DNA of 64,000 bases from JAABVY01 sp964627935 (GCA_964627935.1 CAZVLB010000008.1:1-64000); one strand, 5' to 3'. Shown: positions 9,162 through 18,401, numbered from the stretch's first letter. The notes: generated from the letters alone by a model not told the origin. A program made the numbers and translations.

Positions 9162-10373
9162 ATGCATTTTGCCGAATCTTTTTTTGTGGCTTTCCAGTCG
9201 TTGCGCAATCATAAGGTGCGCAGTTTCCTGACCATGCTGGGCATCATCATAGGTGTCGCTTCGGTCATCACCGTGTTTGCCATGGGCCTCGGGGCGGAAA
9301 AGGCGACATTAGAGCAGATCCAGAAATACGGCACCAATGTGCTCACTATCATGCCCAACTACGGCCGCAGTCATGGCGCCAGGGCCAGCGGGCAACGGGT
9401 TCGGCTCTACAATGAAGACGCCAAAGCGCTGGAGGCAATCCCCAATGTCTCCGCGGCTGTACCGGAGGTTACCAATTACACCCAGGTCAAATTCGGCAAT
9501 GAGGTTACTTATTCGCGCGTGGTCGGAACTACACCGGAATACGAATGGGTCAAAAATGCCCCGCTTGTGGAAGGCAATTATTTCAGCCGAACCGACAACG
9601 CCAGTTTCCGGCGAGTGGCTATAATCGGCGCCGAAGTCAAAAATATTCTTTTCGGCGAGGAGGCCATCTCGGTGATCGGCAATGAGATCAAGTTGCGTGG
9701 CATCAGTTTCAAAGTCGTGGGCGTGCTGAAGGAAAAAGGGCGGGGATGGTGGTCGCCGGATGAATCGGTGTTGATTCCGCTTTTAACGGCTCAGAAAAGG
9801 GTTTTTGGCGATAACTATCTGAATTCGATTACTGTCAAGGTACCAAAGTTGGAACTTCTCGATCCGGTATCATTGGCAATCGAACGGGAACTCAGGCGCC
9901 AGCATAGATTGACCAAAGATGATGAAAACGATTTCCGTGTCTACAGCCAGGTGGACTTTATCGAAACCTCGCAAAGCACCACGAACACATTCAAGCTCCT
10001 TTTGGCATCAATTGCAGGAGTATCCCTGATTGTGGGCGGTATTGGAATCATGAATATCATGCTCGTTTCGGTTACCGAAAGAACCCGTGAAATCGGCCTG
10101 CGCATGGCTGTCGGGGCCCGTAAACGTGATATCAGGCTTCAATTTCTGATAGAGGCCTTCGCGCTCTCGATTCTGGGCGGTCTTTTGGGAATACTAATGG
10201 GTTCGGGGGCATCATATATACTATCCGCGAAATTCAACTGGAATACACTTATCTCACCCGATTCGATTATGCTGGCATTTGGTTTTTCGGCTTTTGTGGG
10301 AATTGTATTCGGGTTCTACCCGGCCTGGAAAGCCTCGCGCCTCGACCCGATAAATTCATTGAGATATGAATAA
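9162..10373 (+). CDS. MacB/FtsX-like ABC transporter permease
   Basis: 403 residues: transmembrane helix 1 near residues 20-42 (RSFLTMLGIIIGVASVI), a periplasmic MacB_PCD domain to about 275, then three helices (about 277-300, 325-350, 368-390). Conserved cytoplasmic-end motifs GGIGIMNIMLVSVTERTREIGLRMAVGA and YPAWKASRLDPI(N)xLRYE are intact. This class does transenvelope work (mechanotransmission, lipoprotein or macrolide/peptide export) with a LolD/MacB-type ATPase. No ATPase or membrane-fusion partner lies next to it, so it is either an orphan or is paired with a distant locus. No strong ribosome-binding site adjoins the start. Confidence 0.85.
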   Translation: MHFAESFFVAFQSLRNHKVRSFLTMLGIIIGVASVITVFAMGLGAEKATLEQIQKYGTNVLTIMPNYGRSHGARASGQRVRLYNEDAKALEAIPNVSAAVPEVTNYTQVKFGNEVTYSRVVGTTPEYEWVKNAPLVEGNYFSRTDNASFRRVAIIGAEVKNILFGEEAISVIGNEIKLRGISFKVVGVLKEKGRGWWSPDESVLIPLLTAQKRVFGDNYLNSITVKVPKLELLDPVSLAIERELRRQHRLTKDDENDFRVYSQVDFIETSQSTTNTFKLLLASIAGVSLIVGGIGIMNIMLVSVTERTREIGLRMAVGARKRDIRLQFLIEAFALSILGGLLGILMGSGASYILSAKFNWNTLISPDSIMLAFGFSAFVGIVFGFYPAWKASRLDPINSLRYE

Positions 10374-10381
10374 GCTGAGCA

Positions 10382-10888
10382 TTATGGGCCAGCCGTAGCA
10401 TCCCCGCCATGTTTTCTTATTCTCAGATGCAGATAAAGCAGGCTGGCCACCGACCCGAAGACCACATGCGTGAGCATCGAAATCCAGTTCCTGGCCCCCT
10501 CGAACCATGGGAACAGTCCTGTGAATATATAGAAGTTGATCATATAAAGTAAAAGCCCCAGAATCACACCCATCAGAAACGCCGCGGTCCGCGCCGGCCG
10601 GGACACTATGGCACCGATCGATGTATACAGGATCGACAGGGCAAAATGAAGAACAAGCGCCGCTACCAGCACCAGTATATCAAATGTTGCCGGCGGCGGG
10701 AGAACGCCCTTGCCGAGCACAATAGCCGCAATCATACGCAATGTAGCCCAGGGATTGACATTCTTGATCAAAGCATTAAGTGGCAGGATAACCGCCAGAA
10801 ATGCCACGCCGGCAATGCTCCCCGCGATTGCCGCTGACTTGAAACTGAATCTGGCTTTCTGTCCGACAGGGATTTTTGTTTGTGCCAT
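10382..10888 (-). CDS. Hypothetical four-helix membrane protein
   Basis: 168 residues. Hydrophobic stretches at about 19-38, 67-90, 96-120 and 135-155 predict four transmembrane helices, with a basic C-terminal tail (LRIRKHGGDATAGP). No enzyme motif is recognised. It is convergent with the MacB-like permease (8 bp between stops) and stands alone. Confidence 0.7.
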   Translation of the reverse strand: MAQTKIPVGQKARFSFKSAAIAGSIAGVAFLAVILPLNALIKNVNPWATLRMIAAIVLGKGVLPPPATFDILVLVAALVLHFALSILYTSIGAIVSRPARTAAFLMGVILGLLLYMINFYIFTGLFPWFEGARNWISMLTHVVFGSVASLLYLHLRIRKHGGDATAGP

Positions 10889-10966
10889 ACAAACTATGCA
10901 ACAGAAAGATATTCACTCTGTTTCGATAATCTGTCGCAACAGTATTGAGAGTATCCTTCAGCGATC

Positions 10967-11110
10967 CTAAAATGCTATCCTCGCTTCGGCCATGCGCGGG
11001 AACGGATAGACCTCATGAATATCGGTCAGCCCCAGGATGGCATAGGTCAGACGTTCCACCCCAAATCCGGCTTGACACATACTCATCCATCCCTTAAATT
11101 CCGCACCAAA
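10967..11110 (-). pseudogene. C-terminal remnant of a class II aminoacyl-tRNA synthetase-like gene
   Basis: The minus-strand frame ending at 10967 encodes about 45 residues ending in AGFGVERLTYAILGL, TDIHEV and YPFPR. This is the motif-3 block and C-terminal end of asparaginyl/aspartyl/lysyl-type synthetases (GFGxER...GL..IRxxxPFPR), or of the archaeal-type asparagine synthetase derived from them. Upstream the frame runs antisense into pyrE and loses all similarity, so motifs 1 and 2 and the anticodon domain are missing. The ~140 bp fit exactly between the membrane-protein gene and the pyrE ribosome-binding site. I read it as a gene remnant rather than a functional small protein. Confidence 0.55.
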
Positions 11111-11141
11111 ATTACTGCACTCCCGAAAGGAAATGTCCGCT

Positions 11142-11711
11142 ATGACCGATATCCTGAATCTTTCTCTCGACCAGGCCCGTGCCAGACTGCTCGAAATCGT
11201 CAATGATGTGGCCGTGTTCAAAGGCGAATTCATCTTAGCCTCGGGCAAAAAATCAAACTACTATATCGACGGCAAATACACCTCTCTGACAGCCGAGGGA
11301 CTGGCCTATTTCGCCAAGGTTGTGCTGGAGATGATCAAAGATGAGGACGCCCGTTATATCGGCGGGCCGACTATGGGCGCCGACCCGATTATCGGCGGAA
11401 CCATTGCGCTCTCATACCTGATGGGCCGTCCCATCGATGGTTTCATTGTGCGCAAGGAACAGCGTGACCATGGCCGTATGCGCATGATCGAGGGCCCGCT
11501 CAAAAAAGGCGAGAATGCCATTATCGTTGAGGATGTTACCACCAGCGGCGGTTCGGTTATCAAGGCCTGTAAACAGGTCGAGGAGATGGGATGCAAGGTT
11601 GTGCGCGTGATCTGCCTGGTGGATCGCCTGCAGGGCGCGACCGAGAATTTCAAGGAAGCGGGCTATAAGTTCACGCCCATCTTCCGTGTCGATGAGCTGG
11701 ATATCGATTGA
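11142..11711 (+). CDS. pyrE: Orotate phosphoribosyltransferase
   Basis: Transfers phosphoribose from PRPP to orotate, giving OMP in pyrimidine synthesis. 189 residues from the ATG at 11142, preferred because the AAAGGA ribosome-binding site (11126-11131) is 10 nt upstream; the ATG at 11133 would be only 2 nt from it. Visible motifs: LASGKKSNYYIDGK at the N-terminus, the flexible loop VRKEQRDHG, and the PRPP-binding loop VEDVTTSGGS (about 129-138). The stop codon abuts the stop of the convergent MBL gene. No other pyrimidine gene is in view. Confidence 0.95.
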   Translation: MTDILNLSLDQARARLLEIVNDVAVFKGEFILASGKKSNYYIDGKYTSLTAEGLAYFAKVVLEMIKDEDARYIGGPTMGADPIIGGTIALSYLMGRPIDGFIVRKEQRDHGRMRMIEGPLKKGENAIIVEDVTTSGGSVIKACKQVEEMGCKVVRVICLVDRLQGATENFKEAGYKFTPIFRVDELDID

Positions 11712-12728
11712 TTATTTGAAAAGATCGTAATTGCCTTTGGCCACCGGGAATATCTTTTTGGCGGCCAGAAGTGAGACCGTGCGGCCACTGCCCAGGTACT
11801 CAGCATCGAATCCGCGTTGCCTTAAATCCTCTGCAAATTCCGAGAATCCATGCAGGGTGAATACTTTTTTCGCGCCGGATTCCTCCACATACCTGATCAA
11901 ATCATCGTAATCGGCATGATCCGAGAGCGGAATGATCACATCCGCACCCGACCTATATTTCGGAGCACCGCCCAGCGCCCATCCGGACAGGAAACATGTA
12001 CGTTTGGGATAGATTGTATTGAAAAGCGATTTGTACTTTTTGAAATAAGGCGGAAATACTATTACCTTGCCCCTGAAATCCTCAACCGGGAAGGAATGCA
12101 GGTTTTCAAACTTGACTCCGCATTTACGGTACAATTCGCAGAAACGGTAAACATTGTCCTCGGCATAAATCTCGAATCCGAAATCCCCCAGTATCTTTAT
12201 CGCCTCCTGCGCCTTGCCCAGCGAATAGGCCAAAACCACCGGCGTCTGACCGGAAAGCAGTGTCTTCTGTACAAATGATATCAGCTGATCCACGACTTTG
12301 TCACGATCAGGAAACTTATACTGAGGTTTGCCGTAGGTCGATTCCATGATCAGGATATCGGTCTTGAGAATTTCTGCCGGTGGCGAGGTGGCGCTTTTGC
12401 GCAGCTTAAAATCACCGGTATAGACGATTTTTCTGCCTTCATATTCAAGACGAACCTGGGCGCATCCGAGTATATGCCCGGAGGGAATCAGCTCGACCTT
12501 GAAATTGCCCATCCTCTGCTTCTGCCCGAACGATAATGCTCTCGCCGCGGGACGTTTATAACGCTGGCGGAAAAACAGAATTGTCTCCGGTGTTGCCAGT
12601 ATCTTTTTATGCGAGGCTATATGGTCGGTATGTGCATGCGACACGAAAGCATAATCCGCTTTGCGATGAGCATCCAGCACAAACTCCAGGCCGTCGATTT
12701 CGATGCCGTTGTTGTAAGTCAAATTCAT
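11712..12728 (-). CDS. Metallo-beta-lactamase-fold nuclease (CPSF/ligase-associated exonuclease-like)
   Basis: 338 residues. The MBL metal motif HAHTDH (His31, His33, Asp35, His36) is followed by SGHILGCAQV (His84) and YTGDFK (Asp106). Later come MESTYG and LSDHADYDDL, a pattern of the beta-CASP-related RNA/DNA-processing branch rather than of lactamases. Closest in style to archaeal mRNA 3'-end-processing-factor-like proteins and to bacterial ligase-associated DNA exonucleases; at this length it lacks a full beta-CASP insertion. No DNA ligase or Lhr helicase adjoins. It lies 14 bp downstream of the adenosine-kinase-family gene and is likely co-transcribed. Confidence 0.8.
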   Translation of the reverse strand: MNLTYNNGIEIDGLEFVLDAHRKADYAFVSHAHTDHIASHKKILATPETILFFRQRYKRPAARALSFGQKQRMGNFKVELIPSGHILGCAQVRLEYEGRKIVYTGDFKLRKSATSPPAEILKTDILIMESTYGKPQYKFPDRDKVVDQLISFVQKTLLSGQTPVVLAYSLGKAQEAIKILGDFGFEIYAEDNVYRFCELYRKCGVKFENLHSFPVEDFRGKVIVFPPYFKKYKSLFNTIYPKRTCFLSGWALGGAPKYRSGADVIIPLSDHADYDDLIRYVEESGAKKVFTLHGFSEFAEDLRQRGFDAEYLGSGRTVSLLAAKKIFPVAKGNYDLFK

Positions 12729-12742
12729 TGGCTGTCAATCAT

Positions 12743-13225
12743 CTAAAATTTATAACCGATTTTGCGCAGGAATTCCTTGCGGAACTTGATATTCTCCTCT
12801 TTTTCCACGCCGACCGGCGAGTAACCATCGATCACACCCATAATCCCGCGTCCCATCTCGCTTTCGGCCACAATTACTTCGACCGGGTTGGCAGTGGCAC
12901 AGAATATACGGCAGACCTCGGGGCAGTTTTTGATAGCATTCAAGACATTGATCGGGAAAGCATCCCTGAGAAATATCAGGAATGAATGTCCCGCGCCGAT
13001 ATTCATGGCATTCTTCACCGCCAGGTCGATCAGGCCCTGATCCGTGCCGGTGATACGAACCAATCGTTCCTGCGAGGCCTCGCAGAAAGCCATGCCGAAT
13101 TTAACACCCGGAATTGTGCCGACCATGATCTCATGAATATCTTCAACCGTCTTAATAAAATGCGACATGCCCAGGATCAGATTGAGCTCATCAGGATTTT
13201 CAATTTTGACCAGCGATGTATTCAT
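12743..13225 (-). CDS. Adenosine-specific kinase family protein (PF04008-type)
   Basis: 160 residues, full family length. Characteristic blocks are HFIKTVEDIHE, PGVKFGMAFCEAS, VRITGTDQGL, GAGHSFLIFLRDAFPINVLN, EVCRIFCATANPVEV and GRGIMGVIDG. The family, common in archaea and thermophiles, was structurally described as adenosine-specific, but its physiological role is uncertain. The start is preceded by AAAGGAG. It heads a two-gene unit with the MBL nuclease. Confidence 0.8.
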   Translation of the reverse strand: MNTSLVKIENPDELNLILGMSHFIKTVEDIHEIMVGTIPGVKFGMAFCEASQERLVRITGTDQGLIDLAVKNAMNIGAGHSFLIFLRDAFPINVLNAIKNCPEVCRIFCATANPVEVIVAESEMGRGIMGVIDGYSPVGVEKEENIKFRKEFLRKIGYKF

Positions 13226-13266
13226 GCGACGCTCCTTTTTCCGATTTTGAGGGGTAAACCTGTAAT

Positions 13267-15240
13267 TTACTCATCCGCATGGATAATTTCAACCGAATTT
13301 ATCCTGTCTGTCGGCAAAATCAGGTCAACCCGATGTAAACCGTCGATTACCTGCCCGAAAGCCGTATAGCGATAATTCAGATGAGGCTGGGGCGACTGGC
13401 AGATAAAGAACTGGCTGCCACCGGTATCTTTTCCCGCATGAGCCATGCCCATTGTGCCGCGCCTGTATTCATGACGGTTCCATTCGCTGCGAATCGTATA
13501 CCCCGGCCCGCCCCATCCATCGCCATGAGGATCACCGCCCTGGATCACAAAATTGGGCACCACGCGATGAAAGATCAGGCTGTCATAGTAGCCCGATTCT
13601 GCCAGTTCAATAAAGTTCACCACGGTTTTAGGGGCTTTGTCATACAGCAGTTCAACTTTGATCGGGCCCTTTTCGGTATTTATAACCGCCACCGGATTTT
13701 CCTGAAAACGTCCATAGTATTGGTCGTAATTCGATGGTGTGATATCGGTGTTGAATTTGCCGCGATATTCCGATTTATCGGCGCCGATCCTGGCAAATGC
13801 CCTGATTGCCGCCTCACGGATGTTGCGGTCGTCATCCTCCAGCGCCAGGTTGAGAATATCGACAACCTCGGGATAGACAAATGAGCTGTCCTCGATCAAC
13901 GAATTTGAGATTGTTGAAATGATCGAAAACCGAAGTTCGGAATTATCCCCGGCATCGTCATAGGCTTCGAAAATATAATGATAATGGTCTTTCAGCTTCT
14001 TTTCGGCGACAATATCAAGGGCAATGCCTTGTACAGCGAAATCGTTGTCATCCATGGCTTTTTCCACATAATCGCCGAAGTTTGCCAGCTCATGGGCCGC
14101 AAGCGCGGTATAGGCCGAGGCACGCACACGATGATCCTCATCATTTAGCAGGTTTTCCAGAATCGATACCGCCTGCGTAGTCACTATTTTTTCCAGGGCC
14201 TCGGCAACATAAGTCTTTAGATGCCAGCTATAACCTGCAAGTTCGGCCTCGATTTGATCCATGGCAATTTCCGGATTTAAAACAGCCATTGTTTTCAATG
14301 CGGCGCCTTTCAGTATATCCCTGTCGCTCTTTAAAAAAGGCATGACTTTGATAATTGCAGGTTTGATATCCCATTTGGCGATAATATCCAGGGCCATCTC
14401 GGTAATCAACGGATGTTCGTTTTCGCTCAAAAGGTTCATTAAATTCTTCATGACCCGCTTATCGCCGATTCTTTCAATCGCAGTCAACAGGTTAGCCTTA
14501 ACTCGCCAGTCGGTTTCGCCCGCCAGGGCATTGGAGACCTGTATCAATGATGCCGAGTCTTTCATCGATGCCAGCCCCAGGGCGGCATTCATGCGGATTT
14601 CCGGAATAGTATCGCGCAGCCTGAACCTGAGATTATCGGCCGCTTCTTCGATACCCAGCCGGCGCAGGGCGTAAACCGCCGCTTGCTCCACTGCCACCGA
14701 GGAATCGCGCACAAGTTCGATCAATATATCTGCAGACTGTTTGGCATTGGCACGCCAGAGCCCCTCTGCGGCCCATACCCGATGTTCCTCAATCGTATCG
14801 CGTGCAAGAGCTTCCAGTACTTTTACGGCGGTATCGCCGCCGATCATGCCCAATGATATCACCGCCTGCCTGCGGATTGCCAGATCGGGATCATCCAGAA
14901 GCGGAAAGATCTCATCGGCATAAATGCTGTCGGCCGTCAGGCCCATTGCGAAAACTGCCTCCACCCGTACCGCATCCTCCGGATCGACCAGAAGATCGGC
15001 GATATATGCCTCTGCGCCCTCGGGAGCAATCATGCCCAGTGCGTAACATGCTCTGGCGCGAATCAATGGGTCGGGATCCTCCAGATATGTATACAGGAGT
15101 GTATCGGGCCAGCGGCTGTCCTCCCAGATGGCAATTTGAGTCATCTTGTCGGCTTCACCGGCGGGCTCTTTCTCTCCGCCGCATCCTGCTAAATATAAAA
15201 GACTTACGAGAGTCAGGATAATGCTTGCATATTTTTTCAT
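13267..15240 (-). CDS. Lipoprotein with HEAT repeats and a C-terminal cyclophilin domain
   Basis: 657 residues. A lipoprotein signal ends in LAGC (Cys20). Residues about 40-500 are roughly a dozen HEAT/PBS-lyase-like helical repeats (recurrent DPDPLIRARACYALG-, DPDLAIRRQAVISLG-type units). Residues about 513-655 form a cyclophilin-type peptidyl-prolyl isomerase (FHRVVPNFVIQGGDP, GTMGMAHAGKDTGGSQFFI, YTAFGQVIDG). It should sit on the periplasmic face of a membrane, with the repeat solenoid presenting clients to the isomerase. Catalytic-site residues of the FHRV and GSQFFI blocks look intact. Confidence 0.9.
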   Translation of the reverse strand: MKKYASIILTLVSLLYLAGCGGEKEPAGEADKMTQIAIWEDSRWPDTLLYTYLEDPDPLIRARACYALGMIAPEGAEAYIADLLVDPEDAVRVEAVFAMGLTADSIYADEIFPLLDDPDLAIRRQAVISLGMIGGDTAVKVLEALARDTIEEHRVWAAEGLWRANAKQSADILIELVRDSSVAVEQAAVYALRRLGIEEAADNLRFRLRDTIPEIRMNAALGLASMKDSASLIQVSNALAGETDWRVKANLLTAIERIGDKRVMKNLMNLLSENEHPLITEMALDIIAKWDIKPAIIKVMPFLKSDRDILKGAALKTMAVLNPEIAMDQIEAELAGYSWHLKTYVAEALEKIVTTQAVSILENLLNDEDHRVRASAYTALAAHELANFGDYVEKAMDDNDFAVQGIALDIVAEKKLKDHYHYIFEAYDDAGDNSELRFSIISTISNSLIEDSSFVYPEVVDILNLALEDDDRNIREAAIRAFARIGADKSEYRGKFNTDITPSNYDQYYGRFQENPVAVINTEKGPIKVELLYDKAPKTVVNFIELAESGYYDSLIFHRVVPNFVIQGGDPHGDGWGGPGYTIRSEWNRHEYRRGTMGMAHAGKDTGGSQFFICQSPQPHLNYRYTAFGQVIDGLHRVDLILPTDRINSVEIIHADE

Positions 15241-15336
15241 AATCTACTTCCCCTGTTTTTAAGCAATCTAATCCCAACTCCCCGGATTTCAAGTTTTATT
15301 TGGAATTAATTGCTTTAGTCTCAGCCGGATAAGTTC

Positions 15337-15350
15337 AAATGATATCATTT
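15337..15350. promoter_or_regulatory. 14-bp perfect palindrome upstream of the pilus operon
   Basis: AAATGATATCATTT is a perfect 14-bp palindrome about 50 bp before the start codon of the assembly ATPase gene, inside a 157-bp A/T-rich gap. It is a candidate operator or part of a promoter; TTTATAT just downstream could act as a -10. No regulator can be assigned. Confidence 0.35.
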
Positions 15351-15397
15351 ATATCAAGTTAATCTTTTTTGTTTTTTGCCGACAATTTCAATAAAAT

Positions 15398-17104
15398 ATG
15401 TCAAATCTGAAACGGATCGGTGATCTCCTTATCGAAAAGGGGCTGATTGATGAAGATCAGCTCAGGGAGGCGCTGAAGCAGCAGACGGCCACAGGCAAAA
15501 AGCTGGGGCAGGTCTTAATTGATCAGGGGCTGATCACCGAGGATCATTTGGTCGACGTGGTCGGCTCACGGCTTGGTATACCCAAAATCACGCTTAATTC
15601 GCTGGTTATCGATCCATCGGTTGTTGAACTCGTCCCGCTCTCCGTAGCCAAGAAACATCAGCTAATTCCCATCTTCAGAATCGGCGCGGCCCTGACAGTG
15701 GCCATGGTCGATCCGCTTGATATCATAGCATTAGACGAGCTCAAGTATATCACCGGCATGAAAATAAACCGTGTGGTCGCCTCCACACATACGGTGCGTG
15801 AAGCGATTGAGCAATATTACTCGGTCAAGGATTCGATGGCCGAGGTTATCAGGGACATGGAAGAGGAGGAAATCGGCCCGATTGACCTGAAAAAGGCTCA
15901 GGCCGAAGCTGAGGCCGCCACCCAGTCCGAGGCTCCGCTTATTAAGCTGGTAAATCTCCTGATTATCCAGGCGGTCAAGGAGAAAGCCTCCGATATTCAT
16001 ATCGAGCCGGATGATGAAAAACTGCGTATCCGCTACCGTGTTAACGGCATTCTGAAAGAGGAAACCTCTCCCCCGCGCAATCTTCATTCGGGCATAATTT
16101 CGCGCCTGAAGGTTATGGGGCAGATGGATGTGTCCGAGAAACGCATTCCCCAGGACGGCCGTTTTGCGGTCAAGGTCGGATCGGCTGATGTTGATGTGCG
16201 CGCTTCTACCCTGCCCACGATTCATGGCGAGAAGGCGGTGCTCAGGATTTTGGATAAACGCAACCTGGTACGCGGGATGAAAAATCTTGGTTTCGATGAC
16301 TGGTCCTTTGAACATTTCAGCGATGTGATCCGCAAACCGGAGGGCCTGATATTGATAACCGGGCCGACCGGTTCAGGCAAAACCACCACGCTCTATGCCA
16401 CCCTGGAAGAGATCAAGACTATCGAGAAAAATATCATCACGCTGGAAGATCCGGTAGAATACAGCCTGCCGATGATTAACCAGGTGCAGATCAATGAAAA
16501 AGCAGGGCTGACATTCGCCTCCGCGCTGCGCTCGATTCTGCGCCAGAACCCGGATATCATCATGGTCGGTGAAATTCGTGATGCCGAAACGGCGCATATG
16601 GCGGTTCGTTCGGCATTGACCGGGCACCTGGTACTTTCCACCCTGCATACCAATGACGCTCCCAGCGCAGTGGCCCGTCTTCTGGATATGGGTGTGGAAC
16701 CGTATCTGCTGTCCTCCTGTCTTCTGGGCGTTCTGGCCCAGCGCCTGGTGCGCACAATCTGTTCTTCCTGCCAGACTCAGGATAATATTCCCGATGCTGT
16801 GGCATCGATGCTGGATATCGATGAGGACGGGAAGCAGAAATTCTTCCGGGGCGCCGGATGTGAGGATTGCGGCAAGACAGGCTATAAGGGACGAACGGGT
16901 ATCTATGAATTTCTGAAAGTTGATGACAATATTCGTGAGATGATACTGGAACGTGAATCCAGTTCGCATATGATGCGTTCCGCGCGCAGGGCCGGTATGT
17001 CATCCCTGTTCGAGCAGGCACGTGCAAAAGGCCTGGATGGAATCACGACATATAAAGAAATCCTGAGAGTGACACGCAAAGAGGAAATCGCCGCGAAGGT
17101 ATAG
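15398..17104 (+). CDS. pilB: Type IV pilus/type II secretion assembly ATPase (PilB/GspE/MshE-like)
   Basis: 568 residues. Residues ~6-53 carry two tandem MshEN-type motifs (RIGDLLIEKG...LREAL and KLGQVLIDQG...), the pattern that binds c-di-GMP in MshE. The ATPase core has Walker A GPTGSGKTT (Lys328), an Asp box (LEDPVEY), Walker B (IIMVGEIRD), a His box (STLHTND) and a zinc-binding pair CSSC...CEDC. It powers pilus or pseudopilus assembly at the inner membrane. No clear ribosome-binding site precedes the ATG. First gene of a same-strand series through the secretin. Confidence 0.92.
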   Translation: MSNLKRIGDLLIEKGLIDEDQLREALKQQTATGKKLGQVLIDQGLITEDHLVDVVGSRLGIPKITLNSLVIDPSVVELVPLSVAKKHQLIPIFRIGAALTVAMVDPLDIIALDELKYITGMKINRVVASTHTVREAIEQYYSVKDSMAEVIRDMEEEEIGPIDLKKAQAEAEAATQSEAPLIKLVNLLIIQAVKEKASDIHIEPDDEKLRIRYRVNGILKEETSPPRNLHSGIISRLKVMGQMDVSEKRIPQDGRFAVKVGSADVDVRASTLPTIHGEKAVLRILDKRNLVRGMKNLGFDDWSFEHFSDVIRKPEGLILITGPTGSGKTTTLYATLEEIKTIEKNIITLEDPVEYSLPMINQVQINEKAGLTFASALRSILRQNPDIIMVGEIRDAETAHMAVRSALTGHLVLSTLHTNDAPSAVARLLDMGVEPYLLSSCLLGVLAQRLVRTICSSCQTQDNIPDAVASMLDIDEDGKQKFFRGAGCEDCGKTGYKGRTGIYEFLKVDDNIREMILERESSSHMMRSARRAGMSSLFEQARAKGLDGITTYKEILRVTRKEEIAAKV

Positions 17105-17107
17105 GCT

Positions 17108-18325
17108 ATGCCGACTGAATTTTTATACAAAGCCCGTAATCAGGAGGGCGAGGAGGTGGTCGGGGTTGTGAGAGGGGATACCCGGGCCACTATCATCGAT
17201 TACCTGGCATCGCGTGAATTGATTCCGATTAATGTGCGCGAAAAAGGGCGTGGTGGATTCGGCGGTATTAGAGGTTTCTTCACCAAAAGAGTACCATTGA
17301 CCGAACTTGTGCTGTTTACGCGTAAATTGTCGGCATTGTACAAGTCCGGCCTGCCCCTGACTCATGCATTGCGAGTGATTTCCGACCAGGAGGATTCGCC
17401 TGTAGCAAAAATCGCCGAACGGATGCGTTCCGATCTGGAGCGGGGAGATTCGTTTTCCGAGGCAATCTCGCATCATCCGCATGTCTTCTCGGATGTCTAT
17501 ATCAACAGCATCAGGGTGGCCGAGGATTCGGGACGGCTGGATGTTGTGCTGGAGAAGATGTCCGATGCGCTGGAACGTGATTTCGAAACCCGCGAGCAGA
17601 TCAAGACAGCGGTTCGTTACCCGATTATCGTGATCTGCCTGGTAATTGTGGCATTTTTTGGCCTGGTGACATTTGTGGTACCCAAATTCGCCGAATTCTA
17701 TGCCAAACAGGGCGCGCAGCTTCCGGCACCGACACGCATATTGATACAGCTCAATGATTTCCTGACCAACTTTTGGTTCATACCGGTTGGTTTGCTGTTT
17801 GTCATGATTCCGATGCTGTTCTGGCTGTTCAGGATTGACAGATTCAAGCGCCTGTTTGATGGCTTCATTCTGAAGATGCCGGTCTTCGGGTCCCTTTTGA
17901 CAAAGATTTATATATCGCGGTTTTCTCATCTGCTGGAGGTCTTTTTCGGTTCCGGCGCGCCTCTTCTGGCGGGACTGGATACAATCAAGGCCGCGGTGGG
18001 AAATCGGGTAATCGAATCCGAAGTCGAAGTAATCAAGCAAAATATACAGGAAGGCAATGATCTCTCGCGTCTTCGCAAGGAACTTCCGCATTTTTCCAGC
18101 CTGGCCCTGTCGATGATGCAGGTCGGCCTGGAATCGGGCCAGCTGGAATATATGCTCAACCAGGTGGCGACATTTTTTGACCGGGATGTTGACTATACAT
18201 CCAAACGCCTGATGACCTTAATTGAGCCGTTTTTGATCGTCTTTCTGGGCGGTGTGGTGCTGTTTCTGGCGCTGGCGATCTTTTTGCCGATGTGGAATCT
18301 TATTGAAGTATTTCGAACACAGTAG
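17108..18325 (+). CDS. pilC: Inner-membrane platform protein (PilC/GspF)
   Basis: 405 residues with the two tandem T2SSF domains and three transmembrane helices of the family. Motifs include FTRKLSALYKSGLPLTHAL, RVAEDSGRLDVVLEKM, the first membrane segment around residue 170-195, and a C-terminal FLALAIFLPMWNLIE. The GLESGQLEYML repeat signature is present. Starts 3 bp after the ATPase gene stop, consistent with coupling. It anchors the ATPase under the growing pilus. Confidence 0.93.
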   Translation: MPTEFLYKARNQEGEEVVGVVRGDTRATIIDYLASRELIPINVREKGRGGFGGIRGFFTKRVPLTELVLFTRKLSALYKSGLPLTHALRVISDQEDSPVAKIAERMRSDLERGDSFSEAISHHPHVFSDVYINSIRVAEDSGRLDVVLEKMSDALERDFETREQIKTAVRYPIIVICLVIVAFFGLVTFVVPKFAEFYAKQGAQLPAPTRILIQLNDFLTNFWFIPVGLLFVMIPMLFWLFRIDRFKRLFDGFILKMPVFGSLLTKIYISRFSHLLEVFFGSGAPLLAGLDTIKAAVGNRVIESEVEVIKQNIQEGNDLSRLRKELPHFSSLALSMMQVGLESGQLEYMLNQVATFFDRDVDYTSKRLMTLIEPFLIVFLGGVVLFLALAIFLPMWNLIEVFRTQ

Positions 18326-18401
18326 TTTAGCTTTGATATATATGACCGAAAATAAAAACAGGATAACCTTAGCGATATTGTAAGATTGAGGAGGTGCTTT
18401 T

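Noticed and set aside
17123..18091. A 322-codon minus-strand frame over pilC
   Set aside because: Antisense shadow of the well-supported PilC/GspF gene; composition is rich in Q/R/H with no recognisable domain.
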